Source of the DNA: Parvularia atlantis | Lineage: Eukaryota; Opisthokonta; Rotosphaerida | DNA length: 20,539 nucleotides | Assembly (NCBI GenBank): GCA_943704415.1 | Contig: CALSCO010001151.1 | Span: 1-20,539, forward strand | Direction: 5' to 3' | Part shown: piece after piece, positions 1 through 9,533 of the stretch | Layout: each line of letters opens with the position of its first letter | How positions within the stretch are numbered: the first letter of the stretch is position 1 | The notes under the pieces: model-generated | What the model was told of the DNA's origin: nothing | Seen by the model: only the letters and a program-made list of their open reading frames with translations | The model's database searches: none | Program-made: the position numbers and the translations under genes

Positions 1-110
1 GGGGAAACCCCTGAGGCTGCCTCGGGCCCGGAGAAAGGTGCCACCAGGGACGACTCGGCTCCACAGTGACACAAGGAGTTCAGTTTAGGCACTTTTGTAA
101 GAGGCGCATC

Positions 111-1287
111 ATGACGGAGGACGCCGAGCGAGTGACCCGCATCGACGCGGCGACGGCGGCGCGCGTGCGGGCGGGCGTGGTGGTGCGCGACCTGGCGACG
201 GCGGCGCGCGAGCTCGTGCGCAACGCGATCGACGCCGAGGCGCGGGCCGTGCGCGTGCGCGTGCACCCGGCCGCGCTGCAGCTCGACGTCGCCGACGACG
301 GCCGCGGCATCGCCCCGGACGACCTCCCGCGCCTCGCCGTGCGCCACCACACGTCGGCGGCCGGCGGTGCGCGACGTGGCGAGGCGCTTGCGAGCCTGGG
401 CGAGCTGGCGCGGCTCGTGATCAGCAGCGTGCGGGACGGACGTCGGCTGCGCAAGGTCGTGCGGCTGGGCGCGGTCGTCGAGGCGGCCGTGGACGACGTC
501 AGCGGGGACGCAGCGCACGGCACGCGCGTCGTCGTCAGCGAGCTGTTTGCGGCGCTGCCCGTGCGCCAGCGGCGGATGGTGCGTGCGGCGCGCGCGGCCC
601 GTGTGCAGTGCGCGTTCACAGTCGATCGCAGCTCGCCGGGCCGGCCGAGGTCGAGCGCGTCAAGCAGGCGCTGGAGGAGCTCACGCTGGCGCACCTCGCC
701 GTCGACATCAGCCTCGTCGACGCAACGCGCGCGCGCACGCTGCTCCACGTGCAACCGGTGCGCACGTTGTGCTGCTGCCGCGTCGTGCTGCTGCTGATCG
801 ATGCGCAGGCCACGACGCTCGAGGCGCGCTTCCGGGCGCTGTTTGGCGGCGTCGGCGGCGCGCTGCAGGCCGTGGACGTGGCCGACGACGCCGCGCAGCT
901 GCAGCTCGACGGGCTGCTGGGCACCCGCGGCTCGGTCTCGCGCGCGTGTGTCGTGCAGTGCTGCCCGCGGCTGCCTGCTGCTCAATCGTACGCGCGCCAG
1001 GCACCAGTTTGTGCTCGTCAACGGGCACGTCGTGCGCCCCGTGCACTCGCCGCTGCACCGGCTGGTCAACGCGCTCTTCGACGCGTCGCAGCTGGCGCGC
1101 GCCGGCGCGGACGACGCCGCAGTCGACGACGCGATCAGTGAGCAGCCGGGCCGCCGGCCCGTCTACCGCAAGCGCACGACGCAGGCGCGCTGCGGCGTGT
1201 TTGTGCTGCGGCTACGCTGTGCCGCCGACGCCGTGGACCTGCCGGCCGAGGGGCGCCACGTCGTGCCCGAGTTTGTGGTGCGCTCTC

Positions 1288-1326
<39 letters not shown>

Positions 1327-2977
1327 CGGCTGATCGTGTGCGCGCACATCGCAGCACTGGCAGCCCGTGCTCGCGCTCGTGCGCTCGACCGTGCTCGACT
1401 TTTTGCGCGACGCCAACCTGCTGCCAAACGAGGCGCCGCTGCCACGCCCCGCGATCGCCGCCAACGACGTCTTTGGCCCGCCCGAGACCGGCTGGGCGAG
1501 CGCCGGCAGCGACGACGACGACGACGGCGAAGACGACGACGAGCGCGACAACGCGGCCGCACGGTTCAGCACGCGCCTCGCGACTTTCGACGGCGACGAC
1601 GCGGACCTCGCGCAGTCCAGCCTGCTCTCGGCGCGGTCCAGCCCGATCCGGTCGAGCCCAGCGCGGCGGTCCGATCGCAACGAGCAGGTCAAGCGTGCAT
1701 TCCTCAACGCCCTCGCGCCCGCCGACAACGACGACTACATCGGCGACAACGACGACGACATCGGCGACAACGACACGCGAGCGACGACCAGCCGCGCCGT
1801 CGACACGTTCGCGCGGTACCTCGCGGCAGCCGCGTCGTCGTCGCCGCAGAGGGCGCCGGCATCGGGCGACGTCGCGCGTCTGACCCACGAGGCATGCGAG
1901 CACGACGAGCACGTCGACGCGTGTGAGGCCGTCGAGCACGACGACGAGGACGACGCGGACCCGCGCGCACATGAGCCGGCTGACGCGGTGCGGTCGGCGA
2001 CGGTGGGCGCGCGGGGCTCGGACGCGGCGCCCGTGCGCGCCGTCGAGCAGCTGCTGGCCGAGTGGGTCAACCCGGTCTTCCCGCGCGGGGACGACGCCGT
2101 GCCGCGCCTGCCGCACGGCGCCCACCACCGTTACGCCAAGTACTACCGTCTGGGCCAAACGGGCCTGGACAGCGTGCTGCGCAAGAGCGACCTGCAGCGC
2201 GCGGTGCTGCTGGGCCAGATCGACTGCAAGTTTGTGGCGTGCCACCTGGACGTGGCGAGCCTGGGCGGCGCGGGCGGTCTGCGCGAGGTCGTGCTACTGA
2301 TCGACCAGCACGCGGCCGACGAGCGCGTGCGCCTTGAGCGGCTGACGCGCGAGTTTGCCGCCTCGCTCGACCCGGCGCAGCTGGTGGCCGTGGGCGAGCC
2401 CGGCGGCGTGCAAGTGCGGCTCGAGCCGGACGAGATCCGCCTTCTCGAGCTGCACCGAACGCACTTTGAGCGCTGGGGCGTCCACGTCGCCGTGCACGCC
2501 GTTGAGGCCGGGCTGCCGCTCGTGTTTGTGCGGCAGCTGCCGGCGCTGATCGCCGAGAAGGTCGCGCGGGCGCCGGGCGTGCTGCACGTGCGTGGCTGCG
2601 TGCGCGGGCTCATTGGCTGACCGGCCGCACGGCGCAGAACCTGATCACGGACCACCTCGCGACGCTGGCCGAGTCGCATGGGACGGCGACGACGATGCCG
2701 CGCGTGATCACGCACCTGCTCAACGGGCTTGCGTGCCGCGGTCCGTGCCGCCGCTGTGCTGCGCGACATCGCTGACCGCGCCGACACAGGTGCGATCAAG
2801 TTCGGCGACCCGCTGCTGCGCGCCGAGTGCTTAGCACTGGTCGAGGCACTCGCGCGCTGCGACTTTCCGTTCCAATGCGCGCACGGCCGGCCGTCTATGA
2901 TCCCGCTCGCCGTCACCAGCCCGACCGCTACCGCGCCGCGTCTGCGCCCGCTCAAGCGCGTGCGATCGCACCAGTGA
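111..2977 (+). CDS. MLH3: MutL-family DNA mismatch repair protein, MLH3 type (7 exons, 843 aa)
   Basis: Exons 111-578, 632-757, 809-945, 1001-1277, 1355-2587, 2638-2740 and 2790-2977; the phases join without a break. The N-terminal GHKL ATPase shows motif I (E34, N38, D41 in ELVRNAIDAEA), motif II as DDGRGI at 62-67 (usually DNGxGI), motif III GEALASL near residue 98, then GTRVVV and LFAALPVR. The middle is a poorly conserved acidic linker with Asp runs. The C-terminal dimerisation and endonuclease domain has the metal-binding motif DQHAADERVRLE at 653-664, fitting DQHA(X)2E(X)4E, and later GAIKFGD and QCAHGRPSM at about 810-818. The last motif favours MLH3 over PMS2/PMS1, which has a CPHGRP-type sequence. 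In the family it pairs with MLH1, nicks DNA, and acts in meiotic crossover resolution and mismatch repair in the nucleus. Intron 3 (946-1000) is the least certain junction. The start is the first ATG before the conserved domain. Confidence 0.88.
1291..1323 (+). repeat. (GCT)11 trinucleotide repeat inside MLH3 intron 4
   Basis: Eleven uninterrupted GCT units lie inside the 77-nt intron 1278-1354 (GTGCGC at the 5' end, CGCAG at the 3' end). The intron is longer than its neighbours by about the length of the repeat, which suggests repeat expansion in an otherwise minimal intron. Confidence 0.9.
1726..1774 (+). repeat. 21-bp tandem repeat coding an acidic stretch of MLH3
   Basis: Two copies of a 21-bp unit, plus the start of a third, encode DNDDYIG, DNDDDIG and DND in the linker of the MLH3 protein. 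The copies differ at one codon (TAC or GAC). This is coding, in-frame low complexity. Confidence 0.75.
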
Positions 2978-3279
2978 GACCTTGCGCTGCGTAAGTGCGT
3001 GCGCACACCGGCGGTGCCTCGCCGACGGTGCACGTGCACCACGACCGGGGCCGGGGCCGTGCCGCAGCTGCAGAAGTGCCAAACTTGAAAGTGCCACAAA
3101 AAAGACGTGACACGAAAAGAATGCGTGAAAGCGTCATTCTTCGCGGGCATGGGTGTCGCGTGGGTGGCCCGCATGGGAGTGCATGCCCGCGAGATGCTTC
3201 GAGAAGCGCCGGGGCCATTTTCCGTCCTTCTTCGGCGCCACCCGCACGGCGCGCGCGCGCCCCACCCAGCCGCGGAGCC
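2978..3279. other. Intergenic region between MLH3 and the TIR gene
   Basis: This 302-nt stretch has no supported gene. It is less GC-rich than the genes around 3060-3130. It contains AAGTGCC at 3074-3080 and AAAGTGCC at 3088-3095, whose reverse complement GGCACTTT also appears in the MLH3 and SF3B4 leaders. It probably holds the MLH3 3' end and the promoter and leader of the downstream gene. I see no TATA box. Confidence 0.6.
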
Positions 3280-6200
3280 ATGGCGCAGGGCAAGCACGAC
3301 CCGTCTGTCAAGCAGTACCACGTCTTCGTCAGGTGCCCCCCCTCTATCCACCCACCCCCTGGACGCGCACGCTCACGGCCGCGCACAGCTACCGCGTCGC
3401 CACTGACGCCGCGCTGGCCGAGCGGCTGTGCGACAAGCTGCAGCAGCTGGAGATCGAGCGCGAGGCAAACCTGCGGTGCGCGCTCGTCGCGTCTGACACG
3501 CGCCTGAGACGCGCCTGACACGCCGCCGCGACGCGCAGTATCAAGTGCTTCCTCGACAAGCAGGCGCGGCGCCTTTTTGGGCGCATCGGACGGCGCCGCT
3601 GACGTGCGCGCGCGCCCCGGGCAGGACCTCAAGTTTGGCGAGAACTGGGAGGAGGGCTTCCTGGCGGGCCTCGTCGGCTCGTGCCTCTTCGTGCCGCTGT
3701 TCTCGGAGGTGCCGCCGCCTCGCCTCGCCTCCGATGGCCCTCATCGCCATCGGCGCGCATCGCAGGCGTCGCTCCAGTACCTCGTCGACTCGCGCCCCGG
3801 CGTCAAGGACAACTGCCTGCTCGAGTACGAAGTGCGGATGAGGACGCGGACGCGCCACCCGATCTGGACGCCGCTCACGCCGCGGCCGCGCAGACCGCGC
3901 TGCGCCTGTTCAACGAGGAGAAGATCGACATCCTCCCGGTCTTTGTCGGCTCGTCGCCCGGCGGCGTCTACAAGAAGTTCAACGGCTTTGGCTTCCCGTG
4001 CGCGCCGGCGAGCGCGGCTGCTGCTGCGCTGCTCACGCACCGCGCAGCTTTCCAGAGCACAGCTCGGCAACCAACCCGAGCGGCACGATCCGCCAAACGC
4101 TCATGACCTTCTTCAAACTGCAGGGCATCTTCCTCAACCCGGACGAAGTGCGTGCGCGGCCGCTCTGTGTCGTGCTGATTGCATGTGTGCAGCTCAAGGA
4201 CAAGCTCGGCGTGGTGCAGCACCGCCTGTCGATCGAGACCTGGCCGCGCTTCCGCAACGGCTGGGCCAACACGGCCGAGCTCGGTGTGCGGCCACTCGCA
4301 CGCGCGTGCGCACAGCCCATGCTGACTGCGCGCAAGGCCCCGAGCGCATGCACCAGTGCGTGCAGTGCGGCGACGAATACATGGAGTCGCAGAACGGCGA
4401 GGGCCACTGCAGCTTCCACCAGGCCGGCCACGAAAACTCGACATACTACTGCTGCAACCAGTTGCGGGCGCTGCGCCTGTGCGCGCCCTCGGCGCTCACC
4501 CGTGCGCACGCACCAGGAAGCACGACCCGCCGCGTCTTTACCAGACGCCCGCGCCGTTCTTCCCCAAGCCCGGCCAGCCGAACCGGCCGCCCGCGATGCA
4601 AGAGGTCCCCGGCGCGCGGTGCGCTCTCGTGCTGGCCAGCTCACCGATCGCTGACTGCACGGGCGCGCGCAGCGACGCCATTGCCAAGTACAAGGTGCCC
4701 GGCTGCACGCGCAAGCGCCACCGTTCGTCGCACCACTACGTGCGCGCCGCATGCGCACTCGCGCACCGACGCGCCGCTGAGCCCGTGCGCGTGTGCAGGA
4801 CTACCCGTACGAGAACTGGTACAAGTGGGCCAACTCGATCACCAACTACACCGACACGCGCGACGTCTGGGCCGAGGTCGACGCGCCCAACCTCAACACG
4901 GGCAAGCCGCTGTACTTTGAGGTGCACTCGCGACCACACCGTGTCGTGCGCTCACGCCGTCGACAGATGGGCAAGGTACTCAAGGGCATCGGCAAGGGCG
5001 GCATGTACATCCACATGAGTGGCAGCAAGGACCGCAAGCGCTTCTTCAAGGTGTTTGACGCCGAGGCGATCAACCAGATCGAGTCACTGGCCATCGCCAA
5101 GGCGCTGCGCAATGCCGAGCGCGACGTGGCCGCAACGGGCTCGTTCAACGTGCGCGCCCCAGTCGCACTGCGCGTGCGCGCTCGCTGACCGCCGCCCGCG
5201 CCAGCCCAACAAGCTCGTGCAGCTCGACGGCGAGACGTTTGAGAACGACAACGGCAAGGCGCAGTTTGTGTGGGACATCGTCAACGACAAGGTGCGGGCT
5301 GCGTGTGCCGTGAGTATGCGCTCACGCTCATTGGCCGCACGTTCAGCTCGCCGGCATCACGGCGACGCTCACGAGCCCGACGGCGCCGCAGCCGACGGCC
5401 GTGCGCGTGCTCTTCGACGTCGAGCCCGAGATCCGCAAGGCGCGCACGACACGCGGCTTGCCGTGCGCGTGTGCTGACCGCGCTCGGCGGGCCGCAGGTC
5501 GACGTCAAGGTGCTCTCAGTGGCCAAGCTTACCGAGAAGGTGCCCTCGCGGCCGTACGTCCTGCCGACCGCGCCGTGGTACAAGGGCGAGTTTGCGCCGG
5601 TGATCGAGACGCGCGCGGCGCAGAAGGTGCCGCCGTTCGTCGCACTTGCGCGCGCGCCGCTGACGAAACGGGGAGCAGGACTTCAAGACGTATGGCAACC
5701 TCAACGGCCGCATGAAGCTCAACTCGATCGAATGCAACGAGGCGAGTGTGCTGCCTGCGCGGGCATGGTCCGCAGCTGACGCGCGCACGCTCAGTGGCGC
5801 AGCAGCGGCTCGGACATCTTCATGGCCAAGGTCACGTTCGTCAACATAGACGCGACGACGCCCATCAGCCTCGTGGACGTGGCGTGCCAGTACGCGCTCA
5901 TGCCAGTCAACAACAACGCGTCGGCTGCGGGTGCGTGCTGCGCCCTTATGCTGTCGTGCCTGACGCGCGCGCTTGCTGCACAGAGGTCGAGTGGAAGACG
6001 TTCGAGTCGGTCACGGCGACGGTCTTCCACGGCGAGGAGGACAAGAAGATCCCGCTGCCGCAGAAGGTCGACGCGAGCGGCACGCTCACGCTTGGCCTGC
6101 GTCTCAAGGCGTCCGTGCCTGAGCTGCCCAACTGCGACGCGATCTACAACTACTCGATGGTGCGCACTGCCCGCGACCTTGCCGTTCCTCGTCTTACGTC

Positions 6201-7217
6201 GGGCGCAGCTAGCGCGCACGGGCCCGATCCTCATCCGCGTCACGGTCGAAGCGGCTGACGGCCGCACGGCGTCGCTCCCGATCGAGTGGGTCAACACGAT
6301 GCCACTCGTGCACCTGAGCCCGTCCGAGGGCGAGGAGTTTGTGGTCGCGGACGACAAGACCATGTACACGTACGAGAAGGTCTCGGTCAAGCGCCAGAGC
6401 AGTCCCGTCGGCGTCACAGTCTACGGCTTCAACCGGAGCCACAAGCTCGAGGAGAAGGAGCTGCGCGAGGCCGCGTTCCGCGCCAGCCAGGCGGCCGACC
6501 CGCGCGCCTCGCCCTTCCCGGCCGACGCGACCGCGCCGGCCACGGCCCTCGTGCGCTCGCTCGGCCTGCCGTGGCTGACGGCCGCGACGTACCACCGCCT
6601 CGAGGGCCTGTGCAATGACCGCGCGGGCTTCTCGAGCGAGGTTGGCGTGCTCGTGGACCCGGCGTGCCTGCGCGCCGTCGGCGTCATGGTCGCGCTCGTC
6701 TCGCCCACGGTCAGCGTGATCCAGCACTTTGCCCTGCCGCTCTACGGCGAGACGGCGACGACGCAGGGTGTGCGCTGCCGTCGCGCTCGATAGTGGTGGC
6801 TGACAGACAGCCGGCCTCGCAGACACGCCGCACTTCACCAGCGCCCTCGCCGTGCCCGCTGGCTTCAAGGAGAAGCACGCCGAGCCGCCGCGCAAGATCC
6901 GCCCCGTTGGCCTGGTTGCGTGGCTCGGCGACGGCACCGCGCCCGCTACGTCGTCGCCCGCGACAGCCGGCGCGGCGGGCGGCAGTGGCGCGTCGCTCGC
7001 GCAGATCGAGGCCGCTCTCGCAGCCGTGCTCGACCGGCGCATGTCAGCGCTCGAGAACAAGCTGCAGGCGCTCGAGGCGTCGCTGACGGCGCGGCTGGAC
7101 CGCATCGAGGCCAGCGTTGCCGGCGCGAGCTCGTCGGCGTCGTCCGTCTCGAGCGGCGCCGAGGCGGCCGCGGAGGGCACCAAGTCGGTCCGCAAGGGCT
7201 TTTTCAGCCGTCGCTGA
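3280..7217 (+). CDS. TIR domain protein with CHORD-like zinc module, beta-rich middle and C-terminal coiled coil (21 exons, 950 aa)
   Basis: Exons: 3280-3332, 3389-3475, 3539-3563, 3625-3708, 3766-3831, 3894-3997, 4048-4147, 4193-4283, 4337-4460, 4517-4618, 4673-4739, 4799-4921, 4967-5149, 5205-5291, 5347-5439, 5498-5626, 5679-5747, 5795-5930, 5984-6159, 6209-6767, 6823-7217. Introns 3 and 15 are GC-AG. The TIR domain is at 13-118: YHVFVSYR (strand A), IKCFLDKQDLKFGENW (strand B and BB loop), LFVPLFSE, CLLEYETAL with E103 at the NADase glutamate position, and ILPVFVG. A Cys/His module at 211-295 (C211, C214, C228, H231, C242, C243, C290, H295) matches the CHORD ligand order. Residues 302-850 are beta-rich and unrecognised. 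Residues near 880-930 form a heptad-like coiled coil (IEAALAAVLDRRMSALENKL), followed by a Ser/Ala tail. There is no signal peptide or membrane span. I infer a cytosolic signalling or defence protein; the domain calls are from motifs only. Confidence 0.85.
3564..3624 (+). other. GC-AG intron 3 of the TIR gene
   Basis: The intron begins AG|GCGCGG and ends GGGCAG. Removing 61 nt joins FLDKQ to DLKFGENW in frame, exactly restoring the TIR BB-loop region. No GT donor gives this join. Confidence 0.8.
5440..5497 (+). other. GC-AG intron 15 of the TIR gene
   Basis: The intron begins AAG|GCGCGC and ends GCCGCAG, 58 nt long. It joins PEIRK to VDVKVLS in frame. The GT dinucleotides inside the interval give the wrong phase or introns shorter than 40 nt. 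Confidence 0.7.
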
Positions 7218-7393
7218 TCTCTGCTGTTGTCTGTGTGTGCGTGCTTGCGTTCAACAAGACAACGGGTCTCGCCCACGCGCAGCCGCGTCGCCTCGCGCTC
7301 TTCGAAACGCGCCTGAGACATATCTGAAACAATCTACATCACATCAATGACAGTCAGCCATTCCATTCGTCGGCCGCCGGTCAAGCCACAGTG
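7218..7393. other. Intergenic region between the TIR and carboxypeptidase genes
   Basis: These 176 nt include a comparatively AT-rich patch at about 7310-7365, just upstream of the carboxypeptidase ATG, which may be its core promoter. I recognise no specific motif. Confidence 0.5.
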
Positions 7394-9340
7394 ATGGCGG
7401 GTGGTCTCGTGACCGTCGTCGGCCTCATCGTCGGCGTCTTCGCGCTCGCGGCGGGCGCGGCGGGCGCTTCGGGCGCGACGGCGGCGACGACGACGCGCTT
7501 CGTGCTGCGCCCAGCGACTGCGCCCCGCGTCGATGCGCTCGCGGCCGGCTGCGCCGACGTGCGCCGCATCATCGGCAGCGACGACGACGCACCGCTGTTC
7601 GAGGTCGCGCACTGGGGGGGGACCAATCGCGGCGACGTGCGGCTCACGACGGGCGGCACAGGCGTTCGGCACGGCCGCGGACGAGGCGCATCTCGCCGCG
7701 ATGGGCTTCGAGATCGTCTCGCGCGATGCCGGCCACCCGCTCAAGATCGCGTGCGTCCGCTCTGATCGGCGCTTTGATCGCGCCTGATTGCCCTGACGCA
7801 GACCGCCCGCCGGCTACCAGGACCCGCAGCAGCTGCTCGCGGCCGTCAGCGCCCTCGCCACGGCGTACCCCGGCCGCGCGCGCGTCGTCGACCTGACCGA
7901 TCTGTACGGCCCCGGCCCGACGTTCGAGGGCAACAACATCCGCGCGATCAAGATCGCCGTGCGTCGCGCGCTCTGTGCGGTTGCGGCAGCGTGCCTGATA
8001 TGCTCGCGCGTGGTCAGGCCGACGTCGATGACGAGACCAAGCCGGCGCTCGTGCTCGTCTCGAACCACCACGCTCGCGAGCTCGTCACGCCCGAGATTGC
8101 CGTCAACATCTCGTCGCGGCTCGTGCTCGAGTGTGCGTGCCGCGCTCTCTGCCTGCGGTCGCACCTCACAACCGCGTGCGTGCGGCAGACGAGAGCGACC
8201 CGCAGATCAAGCGCATCGTCGACACGTACCAAATCTACGTGCTCTGGGTCCGCCCGCCGCTTGCACTCGCTCATCCGCGCTGATCCCCCCCTCTGCGCAG
8301 ACGCTCAACCCGGACGGCCTCGACTACGTCTGGAACGTGGACTCGTACTGGCGCAAGAACCGCACGCCCAACCGCGACGGCTCGCACGGCGTCGACCTGA
8401 ACCGCAACGTGCGCGGGTCGCCCTTGCAGTGCTCGCTTGTGCTCAACGTCGTGCAGTACCCGATCGGCTGGGACTTTTCGTGCGCTGGCTCGAGTGTGCC
8501 CTCGTCCGACACGTACCGGGGCCCGAGCGCCGCGTCCGAGGTCGAGGTGCAGACGATGATGGGTGCGTCCGCGGCTGGTTGTTGCCGACAGCTGACGCGC
8601 GCCCGTACGCAGCTTTCCAGGAGGCGATCCGCCCGGTCAAGGTGCTCGACCTGCACAGCTATGCGCGCGAGGTGCGCGTCATTTACGGCGACTGCGCGAG
8701 CCTGCCCGCGACCGTCGACAACTACTTCCAGGTGACGCCGCGCCTTGGCGTCTCGTCGTGGCTCACGCGCACGCGTGCAGGACGTCGCGTCGACAGTGGC
8801 GGACCTGATCGGCTATGTTCAAGCACGCTCGTGTTGCATGGGCGGTAACATCCACTTTGCGTACCACAACCAGGGCAGCCTCACGTTCCTGATCGAGACC
8901 GCGACCGCGTTCCAGCCGCCGGTGCGCTCGTTGCACTCGGTGCGGCCGAGCGCACAGCTGACGCGCGCACACACGCTCGAGTGCAGGAGTCGGCTATGCG
9001 CGCCGAGCTCGCCCGCGTCGCACCCGGCATCCTGTTCTTTATGGACCTGCCCACCCCGGCGTCGGGCCGCGTGACGGACGCGCGCACGGGCGCCCCGGTC
9101 GAGGCTTTCTTCGACATCCCCTCGCTGCGCTTCGAGCTGGACGAGCAGGTGCGCGTCACCATGTGGCTCATGCACAGCTGACTACGCCCACAGCGCCCGT
9201 CCAACCCCAAGACCGGCGCGTACCACCTGTGGCTGCCCGCGGGCACGTACAACGTCACGGTGAGCGTTCCCGGCGGCGGCGCGACGTCGGTGCTGCTCAC
9301 GGCCAGCGCGAGCGGCGCCGTGCGTGACATCGCCGTGTGA
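7394..9340 (+). CDS. Secreted M14 zinc carboxypeptidase with C-terminal transthyretin-like domain (11 exons, 470 aa)
   Basis: Exons 7394-7603, 7662-7750, 7802-7958, 8018-8132, 8189-8247, 8301-8408, 8457-8562, 8613-8731, 8781-8921, 8987-9148 and 9194-9340. Residues 1-28 look like a signal peptide (hydrophobic run GLIVGVFALAAGAAG). The zinc ligands are H170 and E173 in NHHARE and H296 in LDLHSYA. The substrate carboxylate site is seen as TLNPDG, WRKNR and DLNRNYPIGWD. The catalytic glutamate is E360 in LTFLIETA. The C-terminal part (SGRVTDARTGAPV, then TGAYHLWLPAGTYNVTV) resembles the carboxypeptidase regulatory, transthyretin-like domain of the CPD/CPE branch. Residues 29-140 may be a propeptide. 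Expected activity: removal of C-terminal residues from peptides in the secretory pathway, lysosome or outside the cell. Residue specificity is not readable here. The 5' end of intron 5 could be 8239 or 8248; 8248 keeps the family motif YVL. Confidence 0.88.
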
Positions 9341-9352
9341 GCACGGTCGCGC

Positions 9353-9372
9353 TGTGTGTGTGTGTGTGTGTC
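9353..9372 (+). repeat. (TG)n microsatellite upstream of ADE2
   Basis: About ten TG units lie just after the carboxypeptidase stop, in the 85-nt gap before the first in-frame ADE2 ATG candidates. Confidence 0.85.
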
Positions 9373-9425
9373 TGCGTCAGTGGTGCTGTTTGGATCGAGT
9401 CATGCGGCGCGTGTCACGATACCAG

Positions 9426-9533
9426 ATGCCACGTCTGTTGCGCGATGGCGTCCACGCAGCAGGTGTGGCGCGGGGGCGGATGCCACGTCTGTTGCGCGAT
9501 GGCGTCCACGCAGCAGGTGTGGCGCGGGGGCGG
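9426..9533 (+). repeat. Perfect 54-bp tandem duplication at the ADE2 5' end
   Basis: Copies at 9426-9479 and 9480-9533 are identical base for base. A third partial copy shares the nine bases ATGCCACGT at 9534. Each copy starts with ATG in the ADE2 frame and encodes MPRLLRDGVHAAGVARGR. The unit is a multiple of three, so the reading frame stays open. Confidence 0.95.

Noticed and set aside
80-1069. Long minus-strand open frame of 329 codons
   Set aside because: It is antisense to MLH3 exons with an Arg/Ala/Ser-rich composition and no motifs. In GC-rich DNA stop codons are rare, so antisense frames stay open by chance.
547-1926. Plus-strand frame of 459 codons overlapping MLH3
   Set aside because: It is Arg/Ala-rich, crosses introns, and lies in a different frame from the recognisable MutL motifs.
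1163-2245. Minus-strand open frame of 360 codons
   Set aside because: It is antisense to the MLH3 linker and C-terminal exon, has Val/Arg low complexity and no family signal.
111-2977. PMS2/PMS1 rather than MLH3
   Set aside because: PMS2 proteins end with a CPHGRP-type motif, whereas this has QCAHGRPSM and GAIKFGD, which fit MLH3.
9426-9533. CRISPR or satellite array
   Set aside because: There are only two direct copies without spacers, in frame with ADE2. It is a local duplication.
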